DNA of 64,000 nt from Hyphomicrobiaceae bacterium (lineage in GTDB: Bacteria; Pseudomonadota; Alphaproteobacteria; Rhizobiales; Hyphomicrobiaceae), in contig WBUN01000007.1 of assembly GCA_008933705.1 (NCBI GenBank), positions 1 to 64,000 on the forward strand. The letters run 5' to 3'. Each line of letters opens with the position of its first letter. The stretch's first letter is position 1. The position numbers and the translations under genes were made by a program. The notes under the pieces are model-generated. The model had not been told where the DNA came from and ran no database searches. It was given only the letters and a program-made list of their open reading frames with translations. This document shows positions 1 through 7,570 of the stretch, piece by piece.

Positions 1-239
1 TCAGAACCTTGAGAACGCCTGCCGCTTCATCGCAGCAATGTGGAACCGCGTGTAGCGGTTGCCGAAGTATAATTCGGACACTTCGCCAAGTAAATTAGGA
101 CGCAAGTAGTTCTCCCGGGACACTACCCTTATCCTCGGTGTTCACCTATTCTGTATAATTGTCTGGCGATCGGCATTTATTCGCCTAGGATCAAGAATAA
201 CTCCATGCCACTGGAGATGTATGCGGCGTATTTCTTAAG

Positions 240-650
240 ATGGACTGGGAGCGCATGGAAAAGCGTGGTTGTCCGTTTCGAAGTCTGCAATCAGAGCGGG
301 AAGTTGGGTACGAGCGGGCCTCAGAGCCGATCGTTCGTCCGGTCCTTGAATTCGCGGTTTGTCGGGTGTTTGCCGTCAGGGGACCCGAGCTGTGGTCGAT
401 CACGCGCGGGCATCCCTCCACGGCCTTTGCGCGGCAGGTCGCCATGTACCTAGCCCACGTCGCGTGCGGCCTGACGCTGACCGAGGTCGGCCAGATCTTT
501 GCGCGCGATCGCACCACGGTCGCGCATGCCTGCGGTGTCATCGAGGATCGGCGCGATGATCCCGCGTTCGATCGCTCGCTCGAACTGCTGGAAGGCGTGA
601 CGCGCTTTCTCGCGCCCGGCACGGCAGCCTTTCGGCGCAGATTGATCTAG
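240..650 (+). CDS. Orphan DnaA C-terminal (domain IV-like) DNA-binding protein
   Basis: This 136-residue protein has only the DNA-binding end of the replication initiator DnaA. RQVAMYL (about 65-71), RDRTTVAHAC (about 89-98) and IEDRRDD (about 101-107) match the helix-turn-helix and DnaA signature region. The AAA+ ATPase is missing, so it cannot unwind DNA by itself. Small proteins of this type are widespread in Hyphomicrobiales. A role in binding DnaA-box-like sites or regulating transcription is inference. It lies 8 bp upstream of the DUF6456 gene, probably in the same operon. The start is uncertain: codon 255 (MEKRG) is an alternative. The 240 bases before it show no gene. Confidence 0.8.
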   Translation: MDWERMEKRGCPFRSLQSEREVGYERASEPIVRPVLEFAVCRVFAVRGPELWSITRGHPSTAFARQVAMYLAHVACGLTLTEVGQIFARDRTTVAHACGVIEDRRDDPAFDRSLELLEGVTRFLAPGTAAFRRRLI

Positions 651-658
651 GGCAGACG

Positions 659-1531
659 ATGTCCCAAACGTCTCACGCGGCAACGGTGCTGTCGAGCGAT
701 GCCGAGGACGCGCTCGCAGCCTTGACACGGCTGGCGCGCAAAGGCGCCTACGCCGCCCCGTCAGTCTTGGCCGCTGACGGCGCGGACTATGCCGTGTTTT
801 CGCCCGACAACGGCTTTGGCGAGGCGATCGCAACTCTTCCGGCAAGGGTTGTCCTGCAAGCCCGCAGTCGGGGGTGGCTGGAGCGCAAGGACGGCGATCG
901 ACTGCGGCTGGCCGCGGCGGGCGTCCGCGCCTTGCGTTCCGCTCTCGGTGGCAAACCGAATGCGGGCCCGGCGCCACGGAGGGGGGGAAAGCGGCGGGAG
1001 GCTTCCAAGGTCGGCGAGCCGAAGGCGCCGAGCCGGGCTGGGCGGGAGAGCTCTCTTGCATGGTTGCGCCGGCGCCGCGACAAGGACGGTCAGCCACTCA
1101 TCAACGAGGCTCAGTATTCGGCCGGCGAGCGGCTCGGTGCCGACTACTGGCGCGCGCTGATGATGCCGCGCGTGACGGCGGACTGGTCCGGTGTTATCGG
1201 CGCGCGGGGCGTTGCGCGTACGGCGCCCGGCTTCGGCAGTGAGATGCGCGACAGCGTTGTTGCCGCCAGGGAGCGGGTCAATCGTGCACTGGCCGCCGTC
1301 GGGCCCGAGCTTGCCGGCATCCTTGTCGATGTCTGCTGCCACGACGTAGGGCTGGAGGCTGCCGAGCGCGCCGAGGCCTGGCCGCAGCGGGCAGGCAAGG
1401 TCATTCTGCAGCTAGCGCTGACGCGGCTGGCCAGGCACTACGGTCTCATTGCGCCCGAGCGTCCGGGCGGCACCAGGCTGCGGCACTGGGGGGACGATAC
1501 CTACAGACCGGACCTCGAGGCCTGGCGGTAG
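659..1531 (+). CDS. DUF6456 domain-containing protein
   Basis: A 290-residue soluble protein with no signal peptide. The C-terminal half (about 125-260) resembles the DUF6456 family: SSLAWLRRRRDKDG, LINEAQYSAGERL and DYWRALMMPRV are recognisable. The N-terminal half (about 1-85) looks like a small winged-helix or regulatory module (LARKGAYAAPS, RGWLERKDGDRLRL), followed by a basic Ala/Gly/Arg linker. It follows the DnaA-domain gene by 8 bp, so the two are probably cotranscribed. Function is unknown; a nucleic-acid-binding or regulatory role is inferred from the basic character and the neighbour. Confidence 0.75.
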   Translation: MSQTSHAATVLSSDAEDALAALTRLARKGAYAAPSVLAADGADYAVFSPDNGFGEAIATLPARVVLQARSRGWLERKDGDRLRLAAAGVRALRSALGGKPNAGPAPRRGGKRREASKVGEPKAPSRAGRESSLAWLRRRRDKDGQPLINEAQYSAGERLGADYWRALMMPRVTADWSGVIGARGVARTAPGFGSEMRDSVVAARERVNRALAAVGPELAGILVDVCCHDVGLEAAERAEAWPQRAGKVILQLALTRLARHYGLIAPERPGGTRLRHWGDDTYRPDLEAWR

Positions 1532-1542
1532 CTTCAGGTCGT

Positions 1543-1968
1543 CTAAGCCGTAGCCAAAGCGCGTGCGTCGCTACGAATGCGCTCCACCATCGAGAAGAAG
1601 CCGTTCGAGCGCTGCGGCGTGAGGTGCTCCTTGAGGTCGAGCTCCGCGAAGATCGCCTGCGCGTCGGCTCGCAAGATCTCATCGGGCGTCCTGCCGTCGT
1701 AGATCGCGAACAGTATGGCAATCAGGCCGCGCACGATGTGCGCGTCGCTGTCCCCCACAAACCTGAGCACGGGCGAACCCGCCGGGGCCGGCCGGTGCAC
1801 CGACGAAGCAAGCCACACCTGGCTGGCACAGCCCCGCACCTTGTTGGTCTCGGTTCTCAGCACTTCGGGCAACGGCGGCAGGCCACGCCCCAGCTCGATA
1901 ACGTAGCGGTAGCGATCCTCCCAGTCGTCGAGAAGCGTGAAGTCGGAGCGGATGGCGTCAAGCGTCAT
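1543..1968 (-). CDS. sufE: SufE family protein (cysteine desulfurase partner)
   Basis: About 141 residues if started at MTLDAIRSDF, the usual SufE length and N-terminus; an in-frame ATG at 2037 would add an unconserved extension. SufE accepts persulfide sulfur from the SufS desulfurase for Fe-S cluster assembly. The acceptor cysteine sits in the family motif NKVRGCASQVWL, and the LDDWEDRYRYVIELGRGLPPLP block is typical. No suf neighbours are present, so this is a solitary SufE homologue, common in Alphaproteobacteria. It converges with the DUF6456 gene with an 11-bp gap. Confidence 0.88.
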   Translation of the reverse strand: MTLDAIRSDFTLLDDWEDRYRYVIELGRGLPPLPEVLRTETNKVRGCASQVWLASSVHRPAPAGSPVLRFVGDSDAHIVRGLIAILFAIYDGRTPDEILRADAQAIFAELDLKEHLTPQRSNGFFSMVERIRSDARALATA

Positions 1969-2082
1969 GGGTCCCGAGGATCGTCCTAAAGCACGGCAAA
2001 GCGGTACCGCCGGCGGGGCGCCGTCGTCGCTATGCATATGGTCTCGGCCAGGTCCGACGCAAGCGTGGAGGCGACGAAGGCC

Positions 2083-2460
2083 TCAGGTTCCGGTCCGCTG
2101 CGTTTGGCCGCGCCAAGCCGGCGTGAGGTCGGCCGGCGTCAAGGTGCCGCGCGAGGGCGGGTATGGTCTTGGCTCCATGCCGGGCCTCGCGCCGGCCGGC
2201 TGCGGCCGGGCTTCCTCGTCGGGGCGCCCGCGCGAGCTTATGAGATCGAAGGCCATACGTGCCCCGAACTCTGCCTTCTTGACAAAGGATGCCCACACGT
2301 CGGCGCCGGCTGCACACGTCCTCGGGTTGCGGTCGCAGAATGTGGTGACCCGCTCGACGGCGGCGACGGCTGCCCCGTAGAGGCGCGCCTGCTGATGCTC
2401 GTCCGTTGGCAGCAGCAGCACGATCAAACCTACCCAGAATGCCAATCTGATGAGGAACAT
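2083..2460 (-). CDS. DUF5330 domain-containing membrane-anchored protein
   Basis: A 125-residue protein with one N-terminal hydrophobic segment (MFLIRLAFWVGLIVLLLP, about 1-18) and the conserved block around AAVERVTTFCDRNPRTC and WASFVKKAEFGARMAFDLI. This pattern fits DUF5330, found in Hyphomicrobiales. The two cysteines at about 42 and 49 could form a disulfide in the periplasm. The C-terminal 45 residues are Pro/Arg-rich and probably disordered. Function unknown. It is transcribed divergently from the peptidoglycan-binding-domain gene at 2770. Confidence 0.72.
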   Translation of the reverse strand: MFLIRLAFWVGLIVLLLPTDEHQQARLYGAAVAAVERVTTFCDRNPRTCAAGADVWASFVKKAEFGARMAFDLISSRGRPDEEARPQPAGARPGMEPRPYPPSRGTLTPADLTPAWRGQTQRTGT

Positions 2461-2769
2461 GTGAGACGCATACCCTGCTGATATCGCCGATGGCTGTCGG
2501 CTTTGCCCCCGTCTGCCCCATTAGGCCTAACAGACAATCCTCTCCATCCCGGCAACGGCTGCAGAGGGTTTCGCGGCAAAATCTCCTCGATTTGTATCGA
2601 ATCTGGCGCCGCTTGCGCGCGGCATGGTGCAAAGGCTAGCCGGCCTGCCTTTCGCATTTCTTTCCGGCGGCGGGTCCCGGCCCGCGGCAAATCGTGGTGA
2701 AGAAGGCCAGTTAATACTTCGTTTACGCACCGGCTCGAATAATGCGTTGGCGCCGGGGGGGGCAGGGGA
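2461..2769. promoter_or_regulatory. Divergent intergenic region with a near-CtrA box
   Basis: This 309-bp gap separates two divergent envelope genes. At 2712-2726 it holds TTAA-TACTTCG-TTTA, one base off the alphaproteobacterial CtrA consensus TTAA-N7-TTAA. It lies about 45-80 bp upstream of the candidate starts at 2770 and 2794. No RNA gene or ORF is supported here. Confidence 0.35.
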
Positions 2770-3531
2770 GTGTTGCGTACGGGAGTAAGGATAATGACGC
2801 CGCGGCAGGCCCGGATCGTGCTCTGCAGCTTCCTGCTGTTGGCGGCCGGGGTGGTGATCAACGCCCTGTACTTTCAATCCAAGCCGGCCAGCATCGCGAG
2901 CAGGGCCATCGTCGAGCGCACGCCTGCCCGGGTGGAGCCGGAGCGTGCGCGCAAGACGTCTGATCCGCCCCAGAGCACCCGCAGCAAGGCGCCTTCTTCC
3001 GAGGAGCGCCCGGCAAGAGTCGGCCGGCTTAAGCCGGACGCGGCCGTGGTTGATGTCGCGCCGGCAGCGCCCGAGGGTGAAGCGGATCCGCAGACTATTC
3101 GCGCCGTGCAACGCGAGATCAAGCAGCGCGGGTATGGTCCCCTTGTGGCCGACGGCGTGATGCGCCTGGCTGCCAGGGCCGCCATCATGGCCTACGAGCA
3201 CGATCAGAAGCTGCCGCTCACTGGTGAAGCCAGCGAGGCTCTTCTGAAACGCATACTGCTCGGTGCATCGGCCGCGGCGGCCGATTTGCAGGGCGTTTCC
3301 AAAGCGCAATCGCGGCACGCCGAGAGCATCATTCGCAGCGTCCAGCAATGGCTGGCCGCGTTGGGTTATCAGCCGGGACGGGCGGATGGGCGAATGGGCG
3401 AGGATACCGTTCGGGCGCTGCGCGAATTCGAGATGGACAAGGGTCTCGTGCCCAAGGGGCGGATTTCGGCCGAGATCGTCGTGCGTCTGACGGAAGCTCT
3501 CCAGCCGCCGAAAACCGCCAGCGGCCGCTGA
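2770..3531 (+). CDS. Membrane-anchored peptidoglycan-binding-domain protein
   Basis: A 253-residue protein (245 if started at the ATG at 2794, MTPRQARIV). One transmembrane segment (about 15-30, IVLCSFLLLAAGVVINAL) is followed by a Pro/Arg-rich linker. Two peptidoglycan-binding-like repeats follow: a degenerate one at about 108-165 (VQREIKQRGYGPLVADGVM) and a clear one at about 190-247 (VQQWLAALGYQPGRADGRMG, TVRALREFEMDKGL). It probably anchors in the inner membrane and contacts the murein sacculus; no catalytic domain is visible. A near-CtrA box upstream would suit a cell-cycle-controlled envelope protein. Confidence 0.75.
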   Translation: MLRTGVRIMTPRQARIVLCSFLLLAAGVVINALYFQSKPASIASRAIVERTPARVEPERARKTSDPPQSTRSKAPSSEERPARVGRLKPDAAVVDVAPAAPEGEADPQTIRAVQREIKQRGYGPLVADGVMRLAARAAIMAYEHDQKLPLTGEASEALLKRILLGASAAAADLQGVSKAQSRHAESIIRSVQQWLAALGYQPGRADGRMGEDTVRALREFEMDKGLVPKGRISAEIVVRLTEALQPPKTASGR

Positions 3532-3599
3532 TCTGCACTGTCCGCGGTGGCCAGGGTTGCCCTTGCAGAGGATGGCGCGGCCCTTAGAGTGGCACCGCA

Positions 3600-3947
3600 A
3601 TGCGTCTCAAATCCGAGATCTGGGTGAAAGCCTACCTGCGCCGCTGCGCGCTTGAGGGTGTGGACGCCGTTCTGGCGCGGCGCGGCGATGTCGATGCAGG
3701 TGCAATCTACATAAAGGTGAGCCGCCTGGACGGCACCGCGATGCTGTTCGGCCCCGCTCCGAGCGGCCTCAAAGGTGAGAGCGAGGAGCGCCGCTGGCAG
3801 CCTTGTCTCGGGAGCGATGCGTCTGCCGAGACCGAGGCTGACGCGTTTCTCGAGCGCCAGATCACGTTCGATCCGGACATCTGGATCGTGTCCGTCGACG
3901 ACCGCGGCGGGCGACACTTCCTCGATGACTGGCTGGCACCGGTGTAA
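3600..3947 (+). CDS. DUF1491 family protein
   Basis: A 115-residue soluble protein that matches the DUF1491 family over its whole length: the start MRLKSEIWVKAYLRRC, a central AGAIYIKVSRLDG block and the C-terminal RQITFDPDIWIVSVDDRGG are characteristic. The family is largely restricted to Alphaproteobacteria and has no established function. It lies 68 bp after the peptidoglycan-binding gene on the same strand and may share its transcript. Confidence 0.82.
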   Translation: MRLKSEIWVKAYLRRCALEGVDAVLARRGDVDAGAIYIKVSRLDGTAMLFGPAPSGLKGESEERRWQPCLGSDASAETEADAFLERQITFDPDIWIVSVDDRGGRHFLDDWLAPV

Positions 3948-3974
3948 ACGCGGCCTGCGCGGGTTTGGCAAATC

Positions 3975-3989
3975 TTAACCGACTGTTAA
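3975..3989 (+). promoter_or_regulatory. Perfect CtrA box
   Basis: TTAACCGACTGTTAA matches the CtrA response-regulator consensus TTAA-N7-TTAA at all eight fixed positions. It lies about 105 bp upstream of the ATG at 4095, a normal distance for a CtrA-controlled promoter. Assignment to that gene is inference. Confidence 0.5.
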
Positions 3990-4094
3990 CTCCTGTGGCG
4001 ATCAAATGAGTGAGTCGCGGCCATGGTGCGCGTTCGCGCGATTGGGAGGCTGCTCGTCCGGCACCGGATGCCGGCCGACGGTCAGGGGGAACCA

Positions 4095-4292
4095 ATGGCA
4101 ATGATCCTTGAGTTTCGTTCGGACATGTCGCGAGGCGAGCCTCGCGACATCGCCGAGACCCGCGGTGCGGAGATCATCATCTTCCCGGGGGTGCGCCGGG
4201 AGCGTCACACAGAGACATCCAGCGAAGCCTCCAAGCCGAGACGGCGCGAGAAGGTGCGGACCAAGCGGGACCGGCTCGAACTGCCCGATTGA
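4095..4292 (+). CDS. Small conserved hypothetical protein
   Basis: About 65 residues from MAMILEFRSDMSR. This start is chosen because CAGGGGGAACC gives a good ribosome-binding site just upstream; the same frame is open back to 4023. The first half is hydrophobic-acidic (RGAEIIIFPGVR), and the second half is basic and probably disordered (SKPRRREKVRTKRDRLEL). I do not recognise a domain. A perfect CtrA box lies upstream, so cell-cycle control is possible. It converges with the caspase-like gene. Confidence 0.55.
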   Translation: MAMILEFRSDMSRGEPRDIAETRGAEIIIFPGVRRERHTETSSEASKPRRREKVRTKRDRLELPD

Positions 4293-4403
4293 GCCAAATG
4301 GAACTCTGCTCCCCGTGGGCGCCGCCGTGCGTGGGCGCGCGGCGGTTGGCGACCGCGGTGCCGGCTGGTTCGAGGCGGCCTTGCCGGCGCTGTTGTGCAG
4401 CGC

Positions 4404-6050
4404 TCAGTTGGCGTTCGCGGCCTGAAGCATTGCCACTACCGACTTTTGCTTTGCCAAGAGCTGCGTCACGGTTTCGCCGCCGGCGAACGGCGCAAATAGA
4501 TACGAGTAGACGATCTTGCCCTTGAGGACGGTGGTCGCAAAGACCGTGATCTGGGTCTTGTCGGTGCCGGTCTCAGCCTTGAATTTCTGCAGGATCACGG
4601 CGTAGCAGACGAGCTTGTCCTCGGAGATGACGCCGAGGAACCGCATCTCATTGACCTTGACGTCCTTCATGACCTGCTCGGCGCGCGTCTTGACCTCGGG
4701 CATCATGTCCGTGGTCATCTTCTCGCCCTGCGCGCGCATGGCAGCGCACGTCTCCTTGATGGCGGCCTCGGCACTGACGGGAAGATCCTGGTTCTCGAAT
4801 GTTACGAGCGTCTGGTACTGCGCAAAATCGTCGAGCAGTTGCCGTTTGCCCGCCCGCCATTCGATGAGCTGGCCGCAATCGGCGCTGCCGGCGAGCAAGC
4901 GATTGGTCTTGGGAAGCATGCCTTCGACGGCCTTGATCATGCGCGCGTCGGAGGAAATGCTGGGATCGAGCTCGCAATAGCCGACCGGCGACGGCAGGCT
5001 CAATTCGGCGTTGCCCACGCGTGCCTGCAGTGCCCGCCCCGAGTAGAGATTCGTCGCGGGCCCCGCCTGCTTCTTGAGCTCCTCGATCCGCGCCCTTGCG
5101 AGCTGTGCATAGAACGTTTCCTTGTAGCGGGCGATGAAAGCTTCGAGCACGGCCGTGTTCGTGGTGTCCTTGGTGGCGGCCCAGGCCTCCGCGGCGTCGC
5201 TCAAACGCGCGGGCGGCGGCGCCGTGCTTGGGCCCGGAATGGCAGCCTGCGGCGCCGACGCAAAGTAGAAGCGGCCTGTCAGGGCCGAGTGCTCCCAGGG
5301 CACCTGCCTGCCCTGCGTGGCAGCCATCACATCGTTGCGAACGGCAATGAGCAGCGAACTCAAGTCATCGCTGGATGAAGTGACATGCCTTACCAGCGCG
5401 CCCGCGTAGGGCGAGTTCCGCCCCGTTCCATCGAGTGCGACGTTGCCCGGCTGCGTCGAGAAGCTGATGAGCGTGCCGACGCCCGACTCCACCGCGGCGA
5501 GGCCCTGCCCGATCTGCGTGGAGCGCGTGCCCATGGCGCGCGCGAGATTGCGCGAGAGCGGGTTGTTGCGGCAGGCATCGAGGAAGATGACGTTGGTCTT
5601 CGCTTCCCGCTCCATGGTCCGATGCACGAGGTCGAGGCGGACCATCTCGAAGTCGAGCGCGGCAGCGGATTCGAGCTCGGCGTCGACCGGAACGAGATAG
5701 TTCTGTCCGCCCACCTGGATGCCGTGGCCGGCATAGAAGAAGAGGCCGGTCTCGGCGCCCTGCAGCGCCGTGGCGAAGTCGCGAACCTTGCGGTCGAATG
5801 CCGCCTTGGTGAGGTCGAAGCCTTCGATCACCTGAAAGCCGCGCTTCTTCAGCGAGGCAGCCATGTCCGTTGCGTCGTTCTTCGGGTTGTCGAGCGTGGG
5901 CGTGCGCTGGTAGGCCGAATTGCCGATGACGAGCGCAACGCGACGGCCGGCGGCACTTGCCGCGTCAGCCCATACTGCGATCGTGATGGCGACGACCGTC
6001 GCGACGGCCAACCTCAGGGAACGTGGTGCCGATTGGAGCATGACCCTCAC
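4404..6050 (-). CDS. Secreted caspase-family (peptidase C14) protein
   Basis: A 548-residue protein with a signal peptide (about 1-34, ending ASAAG) and a p20-type caspase fold at about 36-270. The opening strand RRVALVIGNSAYQ, the catalytic His in FFYAGHGIQ (about H109) and the catalytic Cys in VIFLDACRNNP (about C160) are all present, so the protease is probably active. A Pro-rich hinge (about 272-285) leads to a 260-residue C-terminal region I do not recognise, which includes a short helical segment (AEAWAATKDTTNTAVLEAFI). It is probably periplasmic. Its substrates and role are unknown. Confidence 0.85.
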   Translation of the reverse strand: MRVMLQSAPRSLRLAVATVVAITIAVWADAASAAGRRVALVIGNSAYQRTPTLDNPKNDATDMAASLKKRGFQVIEGFDLTKAAFDRKVRDFATALQGAETGLFFYAGHGIQVGGQNYLVPVDAELESAAALDFEMVRLDLVHRTMEREAKTNVIFLDACRNNPLSRNLARAMGTRSTQIGQGLAAVESGVGTLISFSTQPGNVALDGTGRNSPYAGALVRHVTSSSDDLSSLLIAVRNDVMAATQGRQVPWEHSALTGRFYFASAPQAAIPGPSTAPPPARLSDAAEAWAATKDTTNTAVLEAFIARYKETFYAQLARARIEELKKQAGPATNLYSGRALQARVGNAELSLPSPVGYCELDPSISSDARMIKAVEGMLPKTNRLLAGSADCGQLIEWRAGKRQLLDDFAQYQTLVTFENQDLPVSAEAAIKETCAAMRAQGEKMTTDMMPEVKTRAEQVMKDVKVNEMRFLGVISEDKLVCYAVILQKFKAETGTDKTQITVFATTVLKGKIVYSYLFAPFAGGETVTQLLAKQKSVVAMLQAANAN

Positions 6051-6280
6051 CGACTGGAATTCATCCCGTTAGGTATCATTCGACTGCGCAACATGTCAGG
6101 CAAGGCGAAGTCTAGCACGCCAGGTGCAACACCAAATAGACCATGCGCTATCGGGATGTGGATGTGGCCGCCCGGCCTTCGGCGCAGAGCCTGCAAGCGC
6201 GTTGCGCAGAGCAGTGCCGGAACAAGGTTCACGCTCCCGATCGGAAGGGAGCCGCTTTCAGCGCGGACGATCTCGTTCCA

Positions 6281-6349
6281 GTGTGACAATCGAGAAATTC
6301 GCCGCTGTTGGCGGCATGCCTGGAGCGAATTTCTCGATCTGGATCACAC
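6281..6349. repeat. Long interrupted palindrome
   Basis: Outer arms GTGTGA (6281-6286) and TCACAC (6344-6349) enclose perfect 12-bp arms CGAGAAATTCGC (6291-6302) and GCGAATTTCTCG (6325-6336), with GCCGC/GCGGC inside. It lies in the 315-bp gap after the DUF1254-type gene (minus strand) and before the caspase gene. It could end the minus-strand transcript, although no U tract follows, or it could be a repetitive extragenic palindrome. Confidence 0.5.
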
Positions 6350-6365
6350 GAGCAACACCATGAAC

Positions 6366-6962
6366 CTAGCGCTTGCGCGCGACCGGTGAGCAGCTTGCGC
6401 GGCGCAGCATCGCCTCTGTTGCGGCCTGCCAGCTCAGACCCCTGAGCGGTGCGCGCAGCACGATGAGGCCTTCGCTGGTCGGCGTCTCGATGAACGTCTC
6501 GCTGCCGCTCGGCCGGCGCGCAAGACCGAAATCCGCAGTGCGGTCGCCACCCGGTGCGACTGTGAACGACACCTCGTTGCGCCGCAGTTGTTGGGCCGGC
6601 ATGACGTAGAAATTGTCGCCCTGCGGCGTGTGCAGGGACAGCGTCCAGCCCGGGTCGCCAAGCACGGCGGAGACGTTCACAGGACTCGTCGTTACATCGT
6701 AGCGGCAGATGGCATGGAATGCGTCGGGGGCCAGGAACGGCAGGGGCTGCTTGCCGGGGGCGGCCGGCCGCAGGATCACCATCTGGTTGGGGGGCAGCGC
6801 CTCGCGCAGCTTTCGCATGGCGGCCGCGGGCCCCAGCGCGGGAACGGCGAACGTGGCCACGATGTGGATGACGCCGCCGAGCAGGATCGCGCCCACGATC
6901 GTGCGCCACCCGATTTCGCGTGGCCACTTCGGCATCGTTGGGCGCGACAGCTTCATCGGCAT
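6366..6962 (-). CDS. DUF1254-type membrane-anchored protein
   Basis: A 198-residue protein with one N-terminal membrane segment (about 20-42, TIVGAILLGGVIHIVATFAVPAL) and a periplasmic domain. FHAICRYDVTTSPVNVSA and WTLSLHTPQGDNFYVMP resemble the DUF1254-like protein that accompanies DUF1214 in Hyphomicrobiales. Its start overlaps the end of the DUF1214 gene by 10 bp, implying translational coupling. The pair lies just downstream of a class A penicillin-binding protein, suggesting a cell-envelope role. Function unproven. Confidence 0.65.
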   Translation of the reverse strand: MPMKLSRPTMPKWPREIGWRTIVGAILLGGVIHIVATFAVPALGPAAAMRKLREALPPNQMVILRPAAPGKQPLPFLAPDAFHAICRYDVTTSPVNVSAVLGDPGWTLSLHTPQGDNFYVMPAQQLRRNEVSFTVAPGGDRTADFGLARRPSGSETFIETPTSEGLIVLRAPLRGLSWQAATEAMLRRASCSPVARKR

Positions 6963-7546
6963 GCTATCCGTTGGATCTCCGGCAGCGGCTTGGGCGGACT
7001 GCCCTCCTGGGATGCCGCCGCCCAGGCCGCGTCCTGCACCGTCAGGACGAGCGTGATCCGGCTGCCGCCCCCGATGGGAAGCCAGTTGCCCGGTCGCGCA
7101 TCGCGCGCCAGCGTGATGACGGCGCGCCCATCTGGCTCGCGCATGACCGTGTCGGTGTTGAAGGCATAGCGCTCAGCCGGGTTCTGAATGACGCCGCCGC
7201 GTCCGTCGAAGGCGGCAATGCTCCACCACGCGGTATCGAAGCCCTCCACGACGATGGCGTACTCGCAGGCGGAATGCAGCCGGCCGCCCCTGCTGTCCGC
7301 CCTGGCGTGATAGGTCATCTCGAGAGTAGTGGAGAGCGGCAGCAGCGCGTTCCTCAAGACATGCGCGCGCGTATAGGGATCGGCATCCGGCCGTCCCGCG
7401 GCCGTCCACGTCGTCCATGGCCCGAACGTCCGCGTCGACAGGCGAGAGCCGGTCTCGATCATGTACCACGCCGTTCCGAGGCCCCCGCCGACGGCAACGG
7501 CCACGAACACTGCCAGATTGACCAGGAAGCTGCCGAGCAGGCTCAC
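6953..7546 (-). CDS. DUF1214 domain-containing protein
   Basis: A 197-residue protein with one N-terminal transmembrane helix (about 4-28, GSFLVNLAVFVAVAVGGGLGTAW). The C-terminal DUF1214 domain (about 85-180) carries WWSIAAFDGRG, NPAERYAFNTDTV and the RPGNWLPIGGG motif. DUF1214 domains are beta-sandwich-like with no established enzymatic activity. It sits 24 bp downstream of the penicillin-binding protein gene and overlaps the next gene, so the three probably form one operon. Confidence 0.78.
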   Translation of the reverse strand: MSLLGSFLVNLAVFVAVAVGGGLGTAWYMIETGSRLSTRTFGPWTTWTAAGRPDADPYTRAHVLRNALLPLSTTLEMTYHARADSRGGRLHSACEYAIVVEGFDTAWWSIAAFDGRGGVIQNPAERYAFNTDTVMREPDGRAVITLARDARPGNWLPIGGGSRITLVLTVQDAAWAAASQEGSPPKPLPEIQRIACR

Positions 7547-7570
7547 CGCACCGTGTCCCCCAACCGCCGA

